Shown here in pieces: positions 35,129 to 45,767 of a stretch of 64,000 nt of DNA. The notes beneath the pieces are model-generated. The model was given only the letters and a program-made list of their open reading frames with translations, searched no databases and was not told the DNA's origin. The DNA comes from Enoplolaimus lenunculus. Taxonomy: Eukaryota > Nematoda > Enoplea > Enoplida > Thoracostomopsidae. Location: the NCBI GenBank assembly GCA_030248215.1, contig JASANG010000988.1:45440-109439 (forward strand). The letters run 5' to 3'. Position 1 is the first letter of the stretch, and each line of letters starts with the position of its first letter. The position numbers and the translations under genes were made by a program.

Positions 35129-38100
35129 CTATTTTCGAGATCGCAAATTATATGGTTTATGACCTTGTGCTGGAGCTTTTTCAGCAAGATCCTCTTGGCA
35201 AGACCGTTCTGTCGTAGCCTCTGAGGTGGTCTTAGCTGTCTCTGGGGTTATATTACGACAAAGCCCGTCAGGGCCTTGTTCGGTTTCATCAACTGGGTTA
35301 CTCGTTTCGGTTTCTTCTACTGTATGTAGATCTGTTTGCGAAACAGGTCGTAACCTAGGTACGTATGGCCCATGAAAAGGTTTTACTCTATTTACATGCA
35401 CTCGTTTGTTAGATTCTTTCGCATTAATCAACGATTTTATAGCAACATTAGGTAACTCTACTTCTACAATCTCGTACAAGCCGTGCCACTCATGCCCCAA
35501 TTTTCTTACTTTACCTTTATGTTGAAATGGAACATGTAAAAAAACTTTTTGACCTATAAAACAGGTTGGTTCCTTAGCTCGCCGATCATACTGCGATTTC
35601 ATACACGTTTGTGTCTGATGGATGTTTTGCTCGGCGGACGTCCAAGCAGCCTTGAGAAAGATTTGAACATCCCGAAAATAGTCTTCCTCATCTAGATAGT
35701 TTATGTTACTTACTGGCAGTTCTGTGTCTATAGGAAGTCTCGGCTGGCGTCCATAAACTAACTCGAAAGGACTGTATTTGGTTGATTCTTGTACGCTAAC
35801 CCGGTAAGCAAAACATGCAAAAGGCACAAACTCATCCCAAGTTCTTTGCGCCACGTCAACATATTGGGATACCATTTCCATCAAGGTTCGGTTGATACGC
35901 TCAACCACACCATTTGTTTGAGGACGGTATGGAGTAGAAAATACTTTTCTAGTTCCTGTTAATTTACAGATTTGTTCAACTAGCTCACTACGGAAATTGG
36001 GCGCGTTATCACTTACCAACTCATAAGGGGCGGAGTGACGACAAACTATTTCCGTCATAAATGTCTTTGCGATAGTAGTTGCTTTTTGGTCTGGGGTACA
36101 AATCGCCTCGGGATACTTAGTGAAACGATCAATGAATACAACTATATACTTATTACCATTATAGGTTTGGGGCAGGGGACCCAAAACGTCAACGTGATAT
36201 GAGTAATTTGGCCTAACTACGGGAATAGGCTGCAGAGGAGCTCTCGCTTGATGACTCCCAACTTTACGCCGACCACACTCTATACATGACTTACACCACT
36301 CTGAAACATCTCGATACATTCTATCCCAATAATATTTAGGCAATAATTTCTGATATGTTTTTGCTACTCCAAGATGTTGGCCTCCCACAACATCGTCATG
36401 ATGAGCTGACAACAATTCTTCCCGCATACCGAAAGGCACTACTAATTGCTCCCATACAACTCCATGCCGTTGTCTGGCACTCGGGTAATGATGGTACAGT
36501 AATCCGTCCTTCACTATAAAACGCGGTTTAATTAACGCAAAATGTGCGGAGAGCTTGGCGTCAGAGGGTTGTTTACCATGATCGATATATGCCTTTAACG
36601 TGCTAATTTCGGGATCTTGCTCCTGCTTAGCTTTAAATTCTTGTAAGGCTAAGTCGGCTGATGACATCGCATGTTCCGAAGCTATTGCATAAGCAAATTG
36701 AATATCTTCGTCACTATCATGAGTTTCTAGTGGTCCAGAAATTTCTGTCCGGGATAACGCGTCCACATGGGACATGTTTTTGCCTGCTCGGTGCTCCACA
36801 GTAAAATCATACTCGCTTAAGGCCAATGCCCAGCGTTGTAACCTACCTGAAGCGTTCTTATTTGTCAGTAGCCATCGCAAAGCAGAATGATCTGTTACTA
36901 TAGTTACCTGTTGCCCATAAATGTAGTTCCTAAAATATTTCATGAAATATACCACAGCTAAAGCTTCTAATTCGGTTGTAGTGTAATTTTTCTCTGCCTT
37001 TTGCAACAGTCTGCTTCCATATGCGATTGGATGAGCTTTGCTGTCCTCGGATTTTTGAGACAGCACCGCCCCAATTGCTTTACCACTCGCATCGGTTTCT
37101 AGTATGTAAGGTTTAGTGGGATCGGCTATTTGCAATATTGGTGGAGACACCAGTTTGGACTTCAACAACAGAAAAGCCCTTTCTGCGTCCTCATTCCATT
37201 TAAAAGGTTTTAGTGTACTGGTCAATTGGCTAAGTGGTTTAGCAATTGTTGCAAAGTCTTTAATAAATCTTCGATAATAGCTGCAAAATCCCAAAAAGCC
37301 ACGTACTGCAGTAATATCAGCTGGTATCGGATACTGCTCAACTGCTTTAATCTTTTTTGGGTCAGGTTTCAAGCCTGCCGAAGATATAATATGGCCTAAA
37401 TAAGGGACTTCATTACGTAAGAAACTACACTTAGATGGTTTTACTTTAAGACCTACTTCACGTAAACGCTCAAATACAAGTCGCAATCGCCTCAAGTGTT
37501 CGTCAAATGTTTCAGAAAAAACGCAAATGTCGTCAATGTAAATAAGGCAAATACGTTCAACTAATCCTCGCAGCGTCGCCTCAAGCGTACGTTGAAAAGT
37601 AGCTGGCGCATTACATAACCCGAAGGGCATTTTTGTGAATTGGTAAAGGCCTGCTGGTGTAATAAAGGCAGTTTTCTCCACTGAGTCAGCTGACATCGGG
37701 ACCTGCCAATAACCTGATATTAAATCCATTACGCTGAAATACTTAGCTTTCCCTATGCATTCAAGCAAATCATTAATATTCGGGAGAGGAAAACAATCTT
37801 TCTTAGTCACTGCGTTTAGCTTACGGTAATCTATACAAATTCGCAAGGACTTACCGTCTTTCTTCGTCAGTACCACCATTGGACTTGCCCATGGACTAGT
37901 GGATGGCTCGATGATACCGTAACGCAGCATGTTTCCTAGCTCTGTATCTACCTTAGTCTTAGACTGAAATGGTACCCGATAAGGGCGCTGTCGAATTGGT
38001 ACTGCATCACCTGTGTCTATAGAGTGTTCTACTACAGTAATCGTTCCGCAATCATAGTCGTGTTTGGCAAACACATCATTAAATTCCTGGAACAGGTCTA

Positions 38101-41100
38101 CTAATTTGGATCTTTGTGTTTCGGTTTTGTCGCACTCATTTAAATTTAAATCCGATATCAAGTCAAATTCGGGTGTGTTGATTGTGGAATGAATGTTCAG
38201 TACAGTCGGTAAGACAGTAGCTTCTATGGGTTCTACAGTCCCTACAGTCATGCCCTTATAGAGTTTGACAGGAGAAGTCGACAAATTAAGTAATCGCAAA
38301 GGGATAACTACATTATCCGACCCACTTAAAATTAGCTCCACCGCATTTAGACCGTATATCTTAATCAGATTGTAATCAGGCACAAAATACAGATCACCAT
38401 TATGTTTAAACCGATTCACTGGGCACGGAATGAGTACCTCGGAACGCGGCGGAATCACCGTCGTGTCTGACAGAAGCACATTCCGACTAGAACAATACCC
38501 CATTTTCAGTTGCATTTTTCCCAGCTTGACTTCACCAGCTTCGTAATTTAGACTTACAGTGCCAAACTGCCGCAGCAGGTCAACTCCTAGTATTGCTGGA
38601 TGGGCACAATCTTCGGATACATATACATGAAAAGGTATAGTTTTCGAGCCTATTTCTACGTCAACTTTAATAGCTCCTTTCAGAGTAAGTACATGCCCCG
38701 TAACACCAATAGCTGTCGTGGCTGGTACTGGAACTAAAACATCTTCTGATTTATTCAACTTGCGAAATGTTTCTATGGACATCACCGTAATATTGCTACC
38801 AGTATCCACCACGGCACGGACTAGCACTTCGTCAATGTAGATTTCTATGTCTGACGGCGACCTACCTATAGTTAGTACGGTTTCGGCCGACTTCCCTTCA
38901 GGAGAGAGACTAGTTGAAAATTGAAGGGTTCGTTTCGTTTTACTTCGTGTAATTTTGGATTCATTACTTCCGGTTGAACATACCGGCACGTTAAGAGCCT
39001 CATGCCCTTGAGCCATGTAGATTACTCGATCGGGCAATGTCCGTTCCCTGGAACCTATCTTACAACAGCAGCACAAAAGTTTTGACCAATTGCTACGCCA
39101 TATGTACATACCACATATTATTACCATCAAAACCACGACTCCCAACGCTATGTAACCTAATAAGTCACCATACGGTAGATAAAAATCGGGAGTAGTGGCT
39201 AACTGTAAAAGTTCCCTCTTTAATCGTTGGCGAGTCAAATTAGACTGGTATGCTACAATTTCTAGATTTCCCCAAACAGGTGGAGGAATCACGCTGTGAT
39301 CCAGCGTTAAATTATAATTCACTGCTGGAGCAAGTTCAAATTCTTGGGAAGGACGAGCGCTAGACATTAGAACACGGTCTCCCACAATAAGCATGCTAAA
39401 GTTTTCAAAAGGCAAAAAGATTACTCCGTGCGTTGGAACTCGAATTGTGTCAACCTTAGATGCTGGGACCAGTGGTCGCGCTCGTGTAATCTTTATTTTG
39501 GGTTCCGACGTGCGTATAAATATTCCTGAGCGTGTTGTTTCAATCTGCGTGCCTATCGTCATTTGCTTAATTTCCAGCGTACAGCTAAGGTTGCTTACCG
39601 AAGTTAGGTGCATTTCCCTAAAACAACTATCGGCTTCGCTAGTGGGTAATGCTTCCAAACCACAATACCATAAACCCGTGCGCTTCTCACAGCCTTGCGA
39701 CTTTACCTCATGGTAATATCCTTTACTGAACATCATATCGTAAGTTACATATCTTGGTAAAGCTAAACGGGCCACCGTTTGTTTCGATGGAATATTAAAA
39801 CCAACGTTTATTACCCGCATAAGCGGCAACACGTTCTTTATCTTTACAAGGGGGATTTCTAAAATTATTCCGAAACGTGTTTCCCGGATATCTATCATTA
39901 CGGGATATACCTTAACAAAGTGATAAAATAGCCCTGGATCGTGAATATATACAGTATCCTGCAATGCTGGCTCTTTTTTAACCAACCGCTTAATCTGAGT
40001 CGCTGTCATTACCGCTACTGACAACCGACCACTATCACTGGCAAGTACCAGGGCATCTAGCACCTTACACACTCCATTTATAAACTGATTGGTTTGAGAG
40101 ATGAAATGAATTACTGTCATTGCTTCGGTTAAGCTGCAGGTCATAGCTATCCGGCTTTGTTCCACGTATTTTTGAATTTCATGGGTGATTGCAAATACTC
40201 TTTGCTGGTTGATGCTAAGTTTGCGAATTGCCTCGGAGTTCTCATTAACTTCGTCATTTAAAAGCTGAGCCGTGCGCTGCAATGCCATAATTTTTGGCTC
40301 CAAATGAGATATCTTAATACTATTAGCTATTCCCAAACCTGTACCCATTATCGAGGTCAACCCTGTCAAAAGCAGTGGAACAAAGCGGCGTGTACGACCA
40401 GATGTAACAAAACTGCATGAAAACGATTTTTCGTCACAGATATTACTCATTAGCTCCTCATAAAACGCAGGGTCAACAGTATCATCGTAATGTTCAGCTA
40501 ATTCCGCGAGTGCATGTCTTTTAAACTGATTAAACAAAACTTGTTGACCCGTGCAATTGCAATGGATTGGCATCCCATCCTGAAATACGACAGGATCACA
40601 TGCCTGAATACGGTTCTGACCTGCGTGAATAATAACAGGGAGATATATAGAATCTCTCGCAGTCAAGACCAGTCCTTCAGGAATAAGACCAACGCCGAAT
40701 GACGCGAAAATTTTTGGATGTAATTGGTGCAAAGTACGTGTAAAGCTAGGTTCTACCGGTACAGTTAGAACGAACATGAATGCAAGAAAACTGTAAAGAA
40801 ACATATTCCAGGGCTTCATTTGAGGGTTCTTGCTGAAACTGGAAGTCTTAGAGCATTTCTGCCGCAAGCAATCTTTGTTGTTCGAACCTAACAAACTAGA
40901 CTGAGGGTGGGCAGATTCTCCTGTAGCTTTTTGAGCTGCATGCACTGCGCCAACAAACTTGGGAAAAGATTTTTCTACTAAAAGCGCATTCTGACTACGT
41001 AGTGTCTCGAGTTCTTTCTTAAGGCGCGTAATTTCCTGCTTGGAGCTAAACTCAGAATCGCCATTATCTGTATCCCGAGACGCCACGGTCGTAGCTACCA

Positions 41101-42226
41101 CAGTGCTGGTGTTTGGAACGGGTGGTAATGCCGGCAAATTTGGAATATTAGCCCGTATCGGCTGATGAAAACTAGGAGTTAAAAAGTTCTGCCTGTTGGG
41201 TACACGACCTGAATTATTCGGGTTCGGGATCCGAAAATTATTCCTGGAAAAGTTTCCGCCCCGCAACAAGCAAGACATTGCCATGTGACCTATTTTTCCA
41301 CAGTTATAACATTTTGGACCTCGAGGTGAAAAGTTTTGACTCATTTCGGAACGCGAATGTTGGGTAGTTAGATTCGATGGACCCCGGTTAGGTGGAACAC
41401 GATTTCTATTGAATGGTGTTGGGCCGTTACGTCGTTCGTTATTTCGAAAAGTTCCTCTACGCATATCTTGTACGAACTGTTTCTGGTTATTGGCAAGTAA
41501 CTGAACACCTCGTGCAAGTGTATGGAGGGTCTGCTTTGGTGCTGGTACCGACGTATTCCGTGAATGAACACCTGTAGGCTGTCCACAAAGCAAAGACTGC
41601 ATATCCAAACGCTGTGCTAAATCTTCAGCTTCCTTAAGATTTTTAGGCATGTCGCGAAAAACTTCAAGCTTGGCTTCAGAGGGTAGTAGGCCACCAAAAA
41701 ATCTATGTATTACTCTACGGTCGAAGGCTGCGTTGTCTAAATTTGGGTACACACTTTTACAGGCCAGCTTAATAGCTTTCAAATAGGCTGCAACGCTTTC
41801 CCCCGGCAGTTGCCGTCGCTGCTCAAGAGCAGCTTCATGATACATAGTCCACTCAGGTGTGGTCAATTGGGCCTCTAACGCGGTTACTAAGTCAGTAAAA
41901 CGGCGCTTGGATTGATCAGGCACGCGCTCATACGCATCCTTAGCTCGGTCTTTTAGATATGCAGGTAAAACCTTTAGTTTCATATCGTCATCTATGAGAC
42001 GGGCGTTACAATACGTATTAAAATTCTCGATCCAGCTTCCGAAATCGGAACCGGTCAGATCACCCCGAAAAAATGTGATTGCTAAATCAGGCTCTGTCCC
42101 TAAACGAACGCGCTGGGAAATTAAATCAAAATCATCGCTCAAACCTCTTAATCCATCATCTACGCGATTGGCTAGGTCCTTAACAACATTGTCCAACTGT
42201 GCTAAATTTCTAGTAATATTCTCCAT
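35129..42226 (-). CDS. Gag-Env-Pol polyprotein in a single frame (looks whole)
   Basis: The open frame extends to 42322, but the first ATG is at 42226, starting MENITRNL. Positions below count from the start of the open frame. Gag 1-500: capsid-like region and a zinc knuckle CYNCGKIGHMAMSC at 338-351. Env-like 502-1130: signal peptide (MFLYSFLAFMFVLTVPV), cysteines, a furin-type site RTRR at about 643 followed by a glycine-rich hydrophobic fusion-peptide-like stretch, a predicted coiled coil, N-glycosylation sites, a membrane anchor about 1055-1075 and a cytosolic CCCC. Protease: DTG at 1173. RT: YIDD at about 1595. RNase H: TDASG at about 1743. Integrase: HHCC finger about 1974-2016, then catalytic D, D and E about 2045, 2105 and 2141. 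No stop separates env from its neighbours. Env-bearing Gypsy elements normally carry env after pol; here it is between gag and pol. The frame looks whole. Confidence 0.9.
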   Translation of the reverse strand: MENITRNLAQLDNVVKDLANRVDDGLRGLSDDFDLISQRVRLGTEPDLAITFFRGDLTGSDFGSWIENFNTYCNARLIDDDMKLKVLPAYLKDRAKDAYERVPDQSKRRFTDLVTALEAQLTTPEWTMYHEAALEQRRQLPGESVAAYLKAIKLACKSVYPNLDNAAFDRRVIHRFFGGLLPSEAKLEVFRDMPKNLKEAEDLAQRLDMQSLLCGQPTGVHSRNTSVPAPKQTLHTLARGVQLLANNQKQFVQDMRRGTFRNNERRNGPTPFNRNRVPPNRGPSNLTTQHSRSEMSQNFSPRGPKCYNCGKIGHMAMSCLLRGGNFSRNNFRIPNPNNSGRVPNRQNFLTPSFHQPIRANIPNLPALPPVPNTSTVVATTVASRDTDNGDSEFSSKQEITRLKKELETLRSQNALLVEKSFPKFVGAVHAAQKATGESAHPQSSLLGSNNKDCLRQKCSKTSSFSKNPQMKPWNMFLYSFLAFMFVLTVPVEPSFTRTLHQLHPKIFASFGVGLIPEGLVLTARDSIYLPVIIHAGQNRIQACDPVVFQDGMPIHCNCTGQQVLFNQFKRHALAELAEHYDDTVDPAFYEELMSNICDEKSFSCSFVTSGRTRRFVPLLLTGLTSIMGTGLGIANSIKISHLEPKIMALQRTAQLLNDEVNENSEAIRKLSINQQRVFAITHEIQKYVEQSRIAMTCSLTEAMTVIHFISQTNQFINGVCKVLDALVLASDSGRLSVAVMTATQIKRLVKKEPALQDTVYIHDPGLFYHFVKVYPVMIDIRETRFGIILEIPLVKIKNVLPLMRVINVGFNIPSKQTVARLALPRYVTYDMMFSKGYYHEVKSQGCEKRTGLWYCGLEALPTSEADSCFREMHLTSVSNLSCTLEIKQMTIGTQIETTRSGIFIRTSEPKIKITRARPLVPASKVDTIRVPTHGVIFLPFENFSMLIVGDRVLMSSARPSQEFELAPAVNYNLTLDHSVIPPPVWGNLEIVAYQSNLTRQRLKRELLQLATTPDFYLPYGDLLGYIALGVVVLMVIICGMYIWRSNWSKLLCCCCKIGSRERTLPDRVIYMAQGHEALNVPVCSTGSNESKITRSKTKRTLQFSTSLSPEGKSAETVLTIGRSPSDIEIYIDEVLVRAVVDTGSNITVMSIETFRKLNKSEDVLVPVPATTAIGVTGHVLTLKGAIKVDVEIGSKTIPFHVYVSEDCAHPAILGVDLLRQFGTVSLNYEAGEVKLGKMQLKMGYCSSRNVLLSDTTVIPPRSEVLIPCPVNRFKHNGDLYFVPDYNLIKIYGLNAVELILSGSDNVVIPLRLLNLSTSPVKLYKGMTVGTVEPIEATVLPTVLNIHSTINTPEFDLISDLNLNECDKTETQRSKLVDLFQEFNDVFAKHDYDCGTITVVEHSIDTGDAVPIRQRPYRVPFQSKTKVDTELGNMLRYGIIEPSTSPWASPMVVLTKKDGKSLRICIDYRKLNAVTKKDCFPLPNINDLLECIGKAKYFSVMDLISGYWQVPMSADSVEKTAFITPAGLYQFTKMPFGLCNAPATFQRTLEATLRGLVERICLIYIDDICVFSETFDEHLRRLRLVFERLREVGLKVKPSKCSFLRNEVPYLGHIISSAGLKPDPKKIKAVEQYPIPADITAVRGFLGFCSYYRRFIKDFATIAKPLSQLTSTLKPFKWNEDAERAFLLLKSKLVSPPILQIADPTKPYILETDASGKAIGAVLSQKSEDSKAHPIAYGSRLLQKAEKNYTTTELEALAVVYFMKYFRNYIYGQQVTIVTDHSALRWLLTNKNASGRLQRWALALSEYDFTVEHRAGKNMSHVDALSRTEISGPLETHDSDEDIQFAYAIASEHAMSSADLALQEFKAKQEQDPEISTLKAYIDHGKQPSDAKLSAHFALIKPRFIVKDGLLYHHYPSARQRHGVVWEQLVVPFGMREELLSAHHDDVVGGQHLGVAKTYQKLLPKYYWDRMYRDVSEWCKSCIECGRRKVGSHQARAPLQPIPVVRPNYSYHVDVLGPLPQTYNGNKYIVVFIDRFTKYPEAICTPDQKATTIAKTFMTEIVCRHSAPYELVSDNAPNFRSELVEQICKLTGTRKVFSTPYRPQTNGVVERINRTLMEMVSQYVDVAQRTWDEFVPFACFAYRVSVQESTKYSPFELVYGRQPRLPIDTELPVSNINYLDEEDYFRDVQIFLKAAWTSAEQNIHQTQTCMKSQYDRRAKEPTCFIGQKVFLHVPFQHKGKVRKLGHEWHGLYEIVEVELPNVAIKSLINAKESNKRVHVNRVKPFHGPYVPRLRPVSQTDLHTVEETETSNPVDETEQGPDGLCRNITPETAKTTSEATTERSCQEDLAEKAPAQGHKPYNLRSRK

Positions 42227-42428
42227 GCTTGAAATTTCGAAAACAACGCGTGGATCACTCTGTAAGGGTTCAGAGAATTCGGACTCGTCGTCGCTAGACT
42301 CTAACACGCCAGTACTGCGCAATTGGTACCGAGCCGTTATTTAAAATCCTAACGCTTAATGCGAACAAAATGGGCAGCCTGCAAGCAGAAAGTGAAAAGA
42401 GCTCGTTTTACCAGATATGAAAACTGGT

Positions 42429-42446
42429 ATCTCGGTGGGACCTCCA
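42429..42446 (-). other. Primer-binding site for tRNA-Gln
   Basis: The + strand reads ATCTCGGTGGGACCTCCA, which matches from memory the 3' end of a metazoan tRNA-Gln including CCA. It starts two bases inside the 5' LTR. On the sense strand this is the complementary site where the tRNA would prime minus-strand synthesis. Confidence 0.8.
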
Positions 42447-42448
42447 AA

Positions 42449-43941
42449 TGTAACGCTGGAAGGTGTCGGGAAATTTATAACAGCCCCTGTCCCTACACCA
42501 ACCACGTACAGAATTCAGAAATTGTACTAAGTATCTCCGTATAAATGTATCTCCAACACTTTATAGCAAAGAACTGCCCAAAATAATCTTTATCACAACT
42601 CACTTTGATATTCCGGTATGAACAAACTTAGTCAGTTATACCGATATAAAAATTCTATTAGGGTCCAATACTCCCTCTATACTACTCCAAAATTGGTTAT
42701 CTTCCCTTCTATACTACTCTCTGTGTGCTCCTATACAATCTAACTAGCACAAGCACAGTGTCACTTGCTCCAATGAGCAATGTGCAAAATACGCTCCAAG
42801 TAACCAAGGTTTCTTGTACCTCCAACACCGAAAATACTTAGAACAACGTAAGACAAGAACTGGGGAGAAGTACTATGACAATCGGACAGGATCCTGTTTA
42901 GGATTAAACAACAACCAATCTCTTTGATACTCGTATAAATCAACACACAGCCAACCGAGGCAAAAACACTGAAGTACTTAACACAAGTAACCGGAAACTT
43001 CATAGAAACGTTCAGAAACACTGGCGTTCGCATACATCATAACTCTCCTGTAACTCAACCACTACCACCACTGTCCCGTATCAGCTCCTTTTATACCCTT
43101 ACAATACCACAAAATGCTAACATTCCAAGCATTTCACATTTTTTAACACGCTTGCAAAATTTCAGACACGTTCCATTTCAAACAATTTTTGGGTAACAAT
43201 TTTATCCAAAACGTCGAAAAATTGTAACAAGATTTCAACAAAATTTTGACAAAAATTTGAACCGGAGGGCATCTCCCCCTATACTACTAAGTAATCAGGG
43301 CACGGAGGCACGGCTTGAGTAAACCTAAAGTGAGTTGTCAACCAATACTTACAGAAATTAACTCCTGGCCTTTGCGTGAAATCAGTCTGCTCGTTCCTTG
43401 AAGTAATTCCACAATTGTCCCGTTGCCGTAACCCCAATAGTAACGCCAATTAAATACAGCTACACAAGTCAATAATTTCTGAAACAAGCGCGATGGTTAT
43501 AGTCGCACCTAGAATTCAGGCGTAAGCTTTGCAACTTTCACAGGTTCTTAATTGCAATTTTAGACTCCTTTTACACAAGGGTGATCAAAAAAACAGTCGA
43601 GTCGCAAAACAATATAACCTGGTTATTTCTTAAACCATACATTTCACAGTATCACGGTGCTACATATTTATAAACTATTAGATCTGCCGACCAAACGAAG
43701 AACTGTATTTTCAGACGCTTTACAAATCAATTTCTAGGCTGTAAATTTTGTAGACCTCCGAGTAAAACCAGCCACCTCTAGAAAACATTCACTGTACAAA
43801 CACGCAAAACATGTGCTTTAAACAGCTGAACAGTTATAATGCAACCAGGCGTATGCATATTCATCAGAAATCACAACGCGCAGTGCAAATCAAAGATTCT
43901 TTTTTCCCAATAGACAACACAATTTACAGCACTGTACAACA
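42449..43941 (-). repeat. 5' (middle) LTR of the giant element
   Basis: 1493 bp, + orientation 'tgtaacgctgg' to 'gtacaaca'. On its outer side it is itself preceded by a polypurine tract, so it also serves as the 3' LTR of the adjoining partial unit. Confidence 0.85.
42761..43033 (-). CDS. Small open frame in the 5' LTR, unknown function
   Basis: 90 codons, the counterpart of the frame at 28812-29084 with a few amino-acid differences. In the sense transcript it would lie in or near the leader. Unknown; may be chance. Confidence 0.35.
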   Translation of the reverse strand: MRTPVFLNVSMKFPVTCVKYFSVFASVGCVLIYTSIKEIGCCLILNRILSDCHSTSPQFLSYVVLSIFGVGGTRNLGYLERILHIAHWSK

Positions 43942-45537
43942 CCCCTCTCACGTTATTTGGACCACACTCCTGAGTGGTCAAAACCAACCAGCAACTTTCC
44001 ACCAACATCATCACAGAATACCTGAAATTGAAAGGTGAGAAAATTTTGAAATTGGACAGCTTCCCGATTGGGAATAACAAACACGAGGTGTAAGGTGGAA
44101 TAAAGATATGAATATTGGTCAGGATCTTGTATAGGATTCAGCAGTAACAATTATAACATATACATACGTAACTAGAAACCCAAAATTTTTTCTTTACTTT
44201 TTTTAGTAAATCCCAAAGAAAACAAGTAAGAATAAAAATAATTACAAGATTGGTTATAGGTGTTACTAAAGTATCTTTTAGCTAAATTTTTAATTTTGTT
44301 CGAAGAATTGGCACCTTCCAAATTTGCGCTTAAAACGAATCGTAGAATAAATTTTCTTTAGGTCTTAAACCAATGTGAAAATTATCTGCAGAAGCATTGA
44401 GATAGCTAACAACGTTTGTTATTATAGAGTGCAAAATTGGGTCCGAACGTCATCCAAAGACACGGACAGCTATTGCTATTTGTGATGTAGCTAAACCTAT
44501 ACATAATAATACGTAAGATTAAATGGTTCGCAATTCTCAAACTTCGCTGTTGAACTCTCACTATTTAATAATGGTTCTTTCACGTCATCCAGTCCGTCCC
44601 GGATTTTCATTAACAGTTCACCCATTTCATTCTGGCCAGGCCATAAGTGAGGCTCATAAAAAAGTGGATCTTTCACTGAAATTCCAGCACCCCAAAACAT
44701 GTCCCGGGTATTTGTCTCTACTAGTATGGAGTCCGCCGTATGAAACAAAGCTAACTTGATTGCAAAATTTTGCTGAATTTTTGCAGACACTCCCCGCTCC
44801 ATAATTTGCATCTTTTGTAATTCCCAGCTTTCCAAAATCTTGTGACCGTCAGACCGTTTACTTAATTTTCGTGTTGTATTATCAGCAAGTTTTTTCGCTA
44901 GCTTAGGATCATCCAAAAGCATAACAGATGCTGCTACTTTTTCGTACCCTATGAAAAGTGCTTTTCGTTCCATGTAATCAGTCTGCTCGTTCCTTGAAGT
45001 AATTCCACAATTGTCCCGTTGCCGTAACCCCAATAGTAACGCCAATTAAATACAGCTACACAAGTCAATAATTTCTGAAACAAGCGCGATGGTTATAGTC
45101 GCACCTAGAATTCAGGCGTAAGCTTTGCAACTTTCACAGGTTCTTAATTGCAATTTTAGACTCCTTTTACACAAGGGTGATCAAAAAAACAGTCGAGTCG
45201 CAAAACAATATAACCTGGTTATTTCTTAAACCATACATTTCACAGTATCACGGTGCTACATATTTATAAACTATTAGATCTGCCGACCAAACGAAGAACT
45301 GTATTTTCAGACGCTTTACAAATCAATTTCTAGGCTGTAAATTTTGTAGACCTCCGAGTAAAACCAGCCACCTCTAGAAAACATTCACTGTACAAACACG
45401 CAAAACATGTGCTTTAAACAGCTGAACAGTTATAATGCAACCAGGCGTATGCATATTCATCAGAAATCACAACGCGCAGTGCAAATCAAAGATTCTTTTT
45501 TCCCAATAGACAACACAATTTACAGCACTGTACAACA
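43942..45537 (-). mobile_element. Partial, defective unit of the same giant LTR family, in tandem
   Basis: From the outside inward it contains an LTR-derived segment (about 44980-45537) that appears identical to the U3 end of the middle LTR, a fragment of the NADAR gene with its downstream region (about 43950-44975) nearly identical to the full cargo copy, and a polypurine tract next to the middle LTR. It lacks gag, env, pol and helicase and is broken. It ends 'tacaaca' at 45537, the expected LTR terminus. Confidence 0.8.
44497..44975 (-). pseudogene. NADAR gene fragment in the partial unit
   Basis: It covers the domain from MERKALFIG to the C-terminus, matching the full copy at 30792-31373 almost residue for residue. 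The N-terminal part of the domain is absent. It is a fossil of the cargo gene. Confidence 0.8.
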
Positions 45538-45767
45538 GTACCAATGAAATCTTATCGTCCTTTTTTTAGTAAAATGCTTAATTTGCACCGACCAAAAATT
45601 ACTACCGGAATTTTTACTTCCTGTATTACTTTACCGGAGCCGGAAGTTGAAAAAATACCGGAGCCGTAATTCTGATTGAACCCTCTTAAGTAACATTTCA
45701 TTCGACCACAAGGGCAAACAACATATTGGACTTGTTTATATTTGCTGCTTTTGTTGCCACATATCCA
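45538..45767. other. Flank of the giant element
   Basis: Short AT-rich flank. Around 45590-45690 are 'ccggagccggaag'-type motifs reminiscent of the hAT-like family. No gene. Confidence 0.4.

Larger units (their letters stand above)
28501..43941 (-). mobile_element. Giant LTR retroelement: gag-env-pol plus helicase and NADAR cargo
   Basis: A 15.4-kb Ty3/Gypsy-related element on the minus strand. LTRs at 43941-42449 (5') and 30236-28501 (3') both run TG...CA in the sense direction. An 18-base primer site matching the 3' end of tRNA-Gln lies two bases inside the 5' LTR. A purine tract precedes the 3' LTR. Inside, in sense order, are one long frame with gag, env-like, protease, RT, RNase H and integrase parts (42226-35129), a superfamily-1 helicase (34927-31531) and a NADAR protein (31373-30792). 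The main reading frame looks whole; the helicase occupies two overlapping frames. The LTRs agree at roughly 97% (by eye) over about 950 bp but differ clearly in the remaining U3 part. That suggests a fairly young chimaera of two subfamilies rather than a simple single insertion. Flanks show no clear target duplication. A partial unit of the same family abuts it at 43942-45537. Confidence 0.88.

Noticed and set aside
35129-35600. Reading the C-terminal basic tail of the giant polyprotein (YNLRSRK) as a separate chromodomain gene
   Set aside because: No aromatic cage or chromodomain fold pattern is visible; it is simply the end of the integrase region, as in many Gypsy elements.
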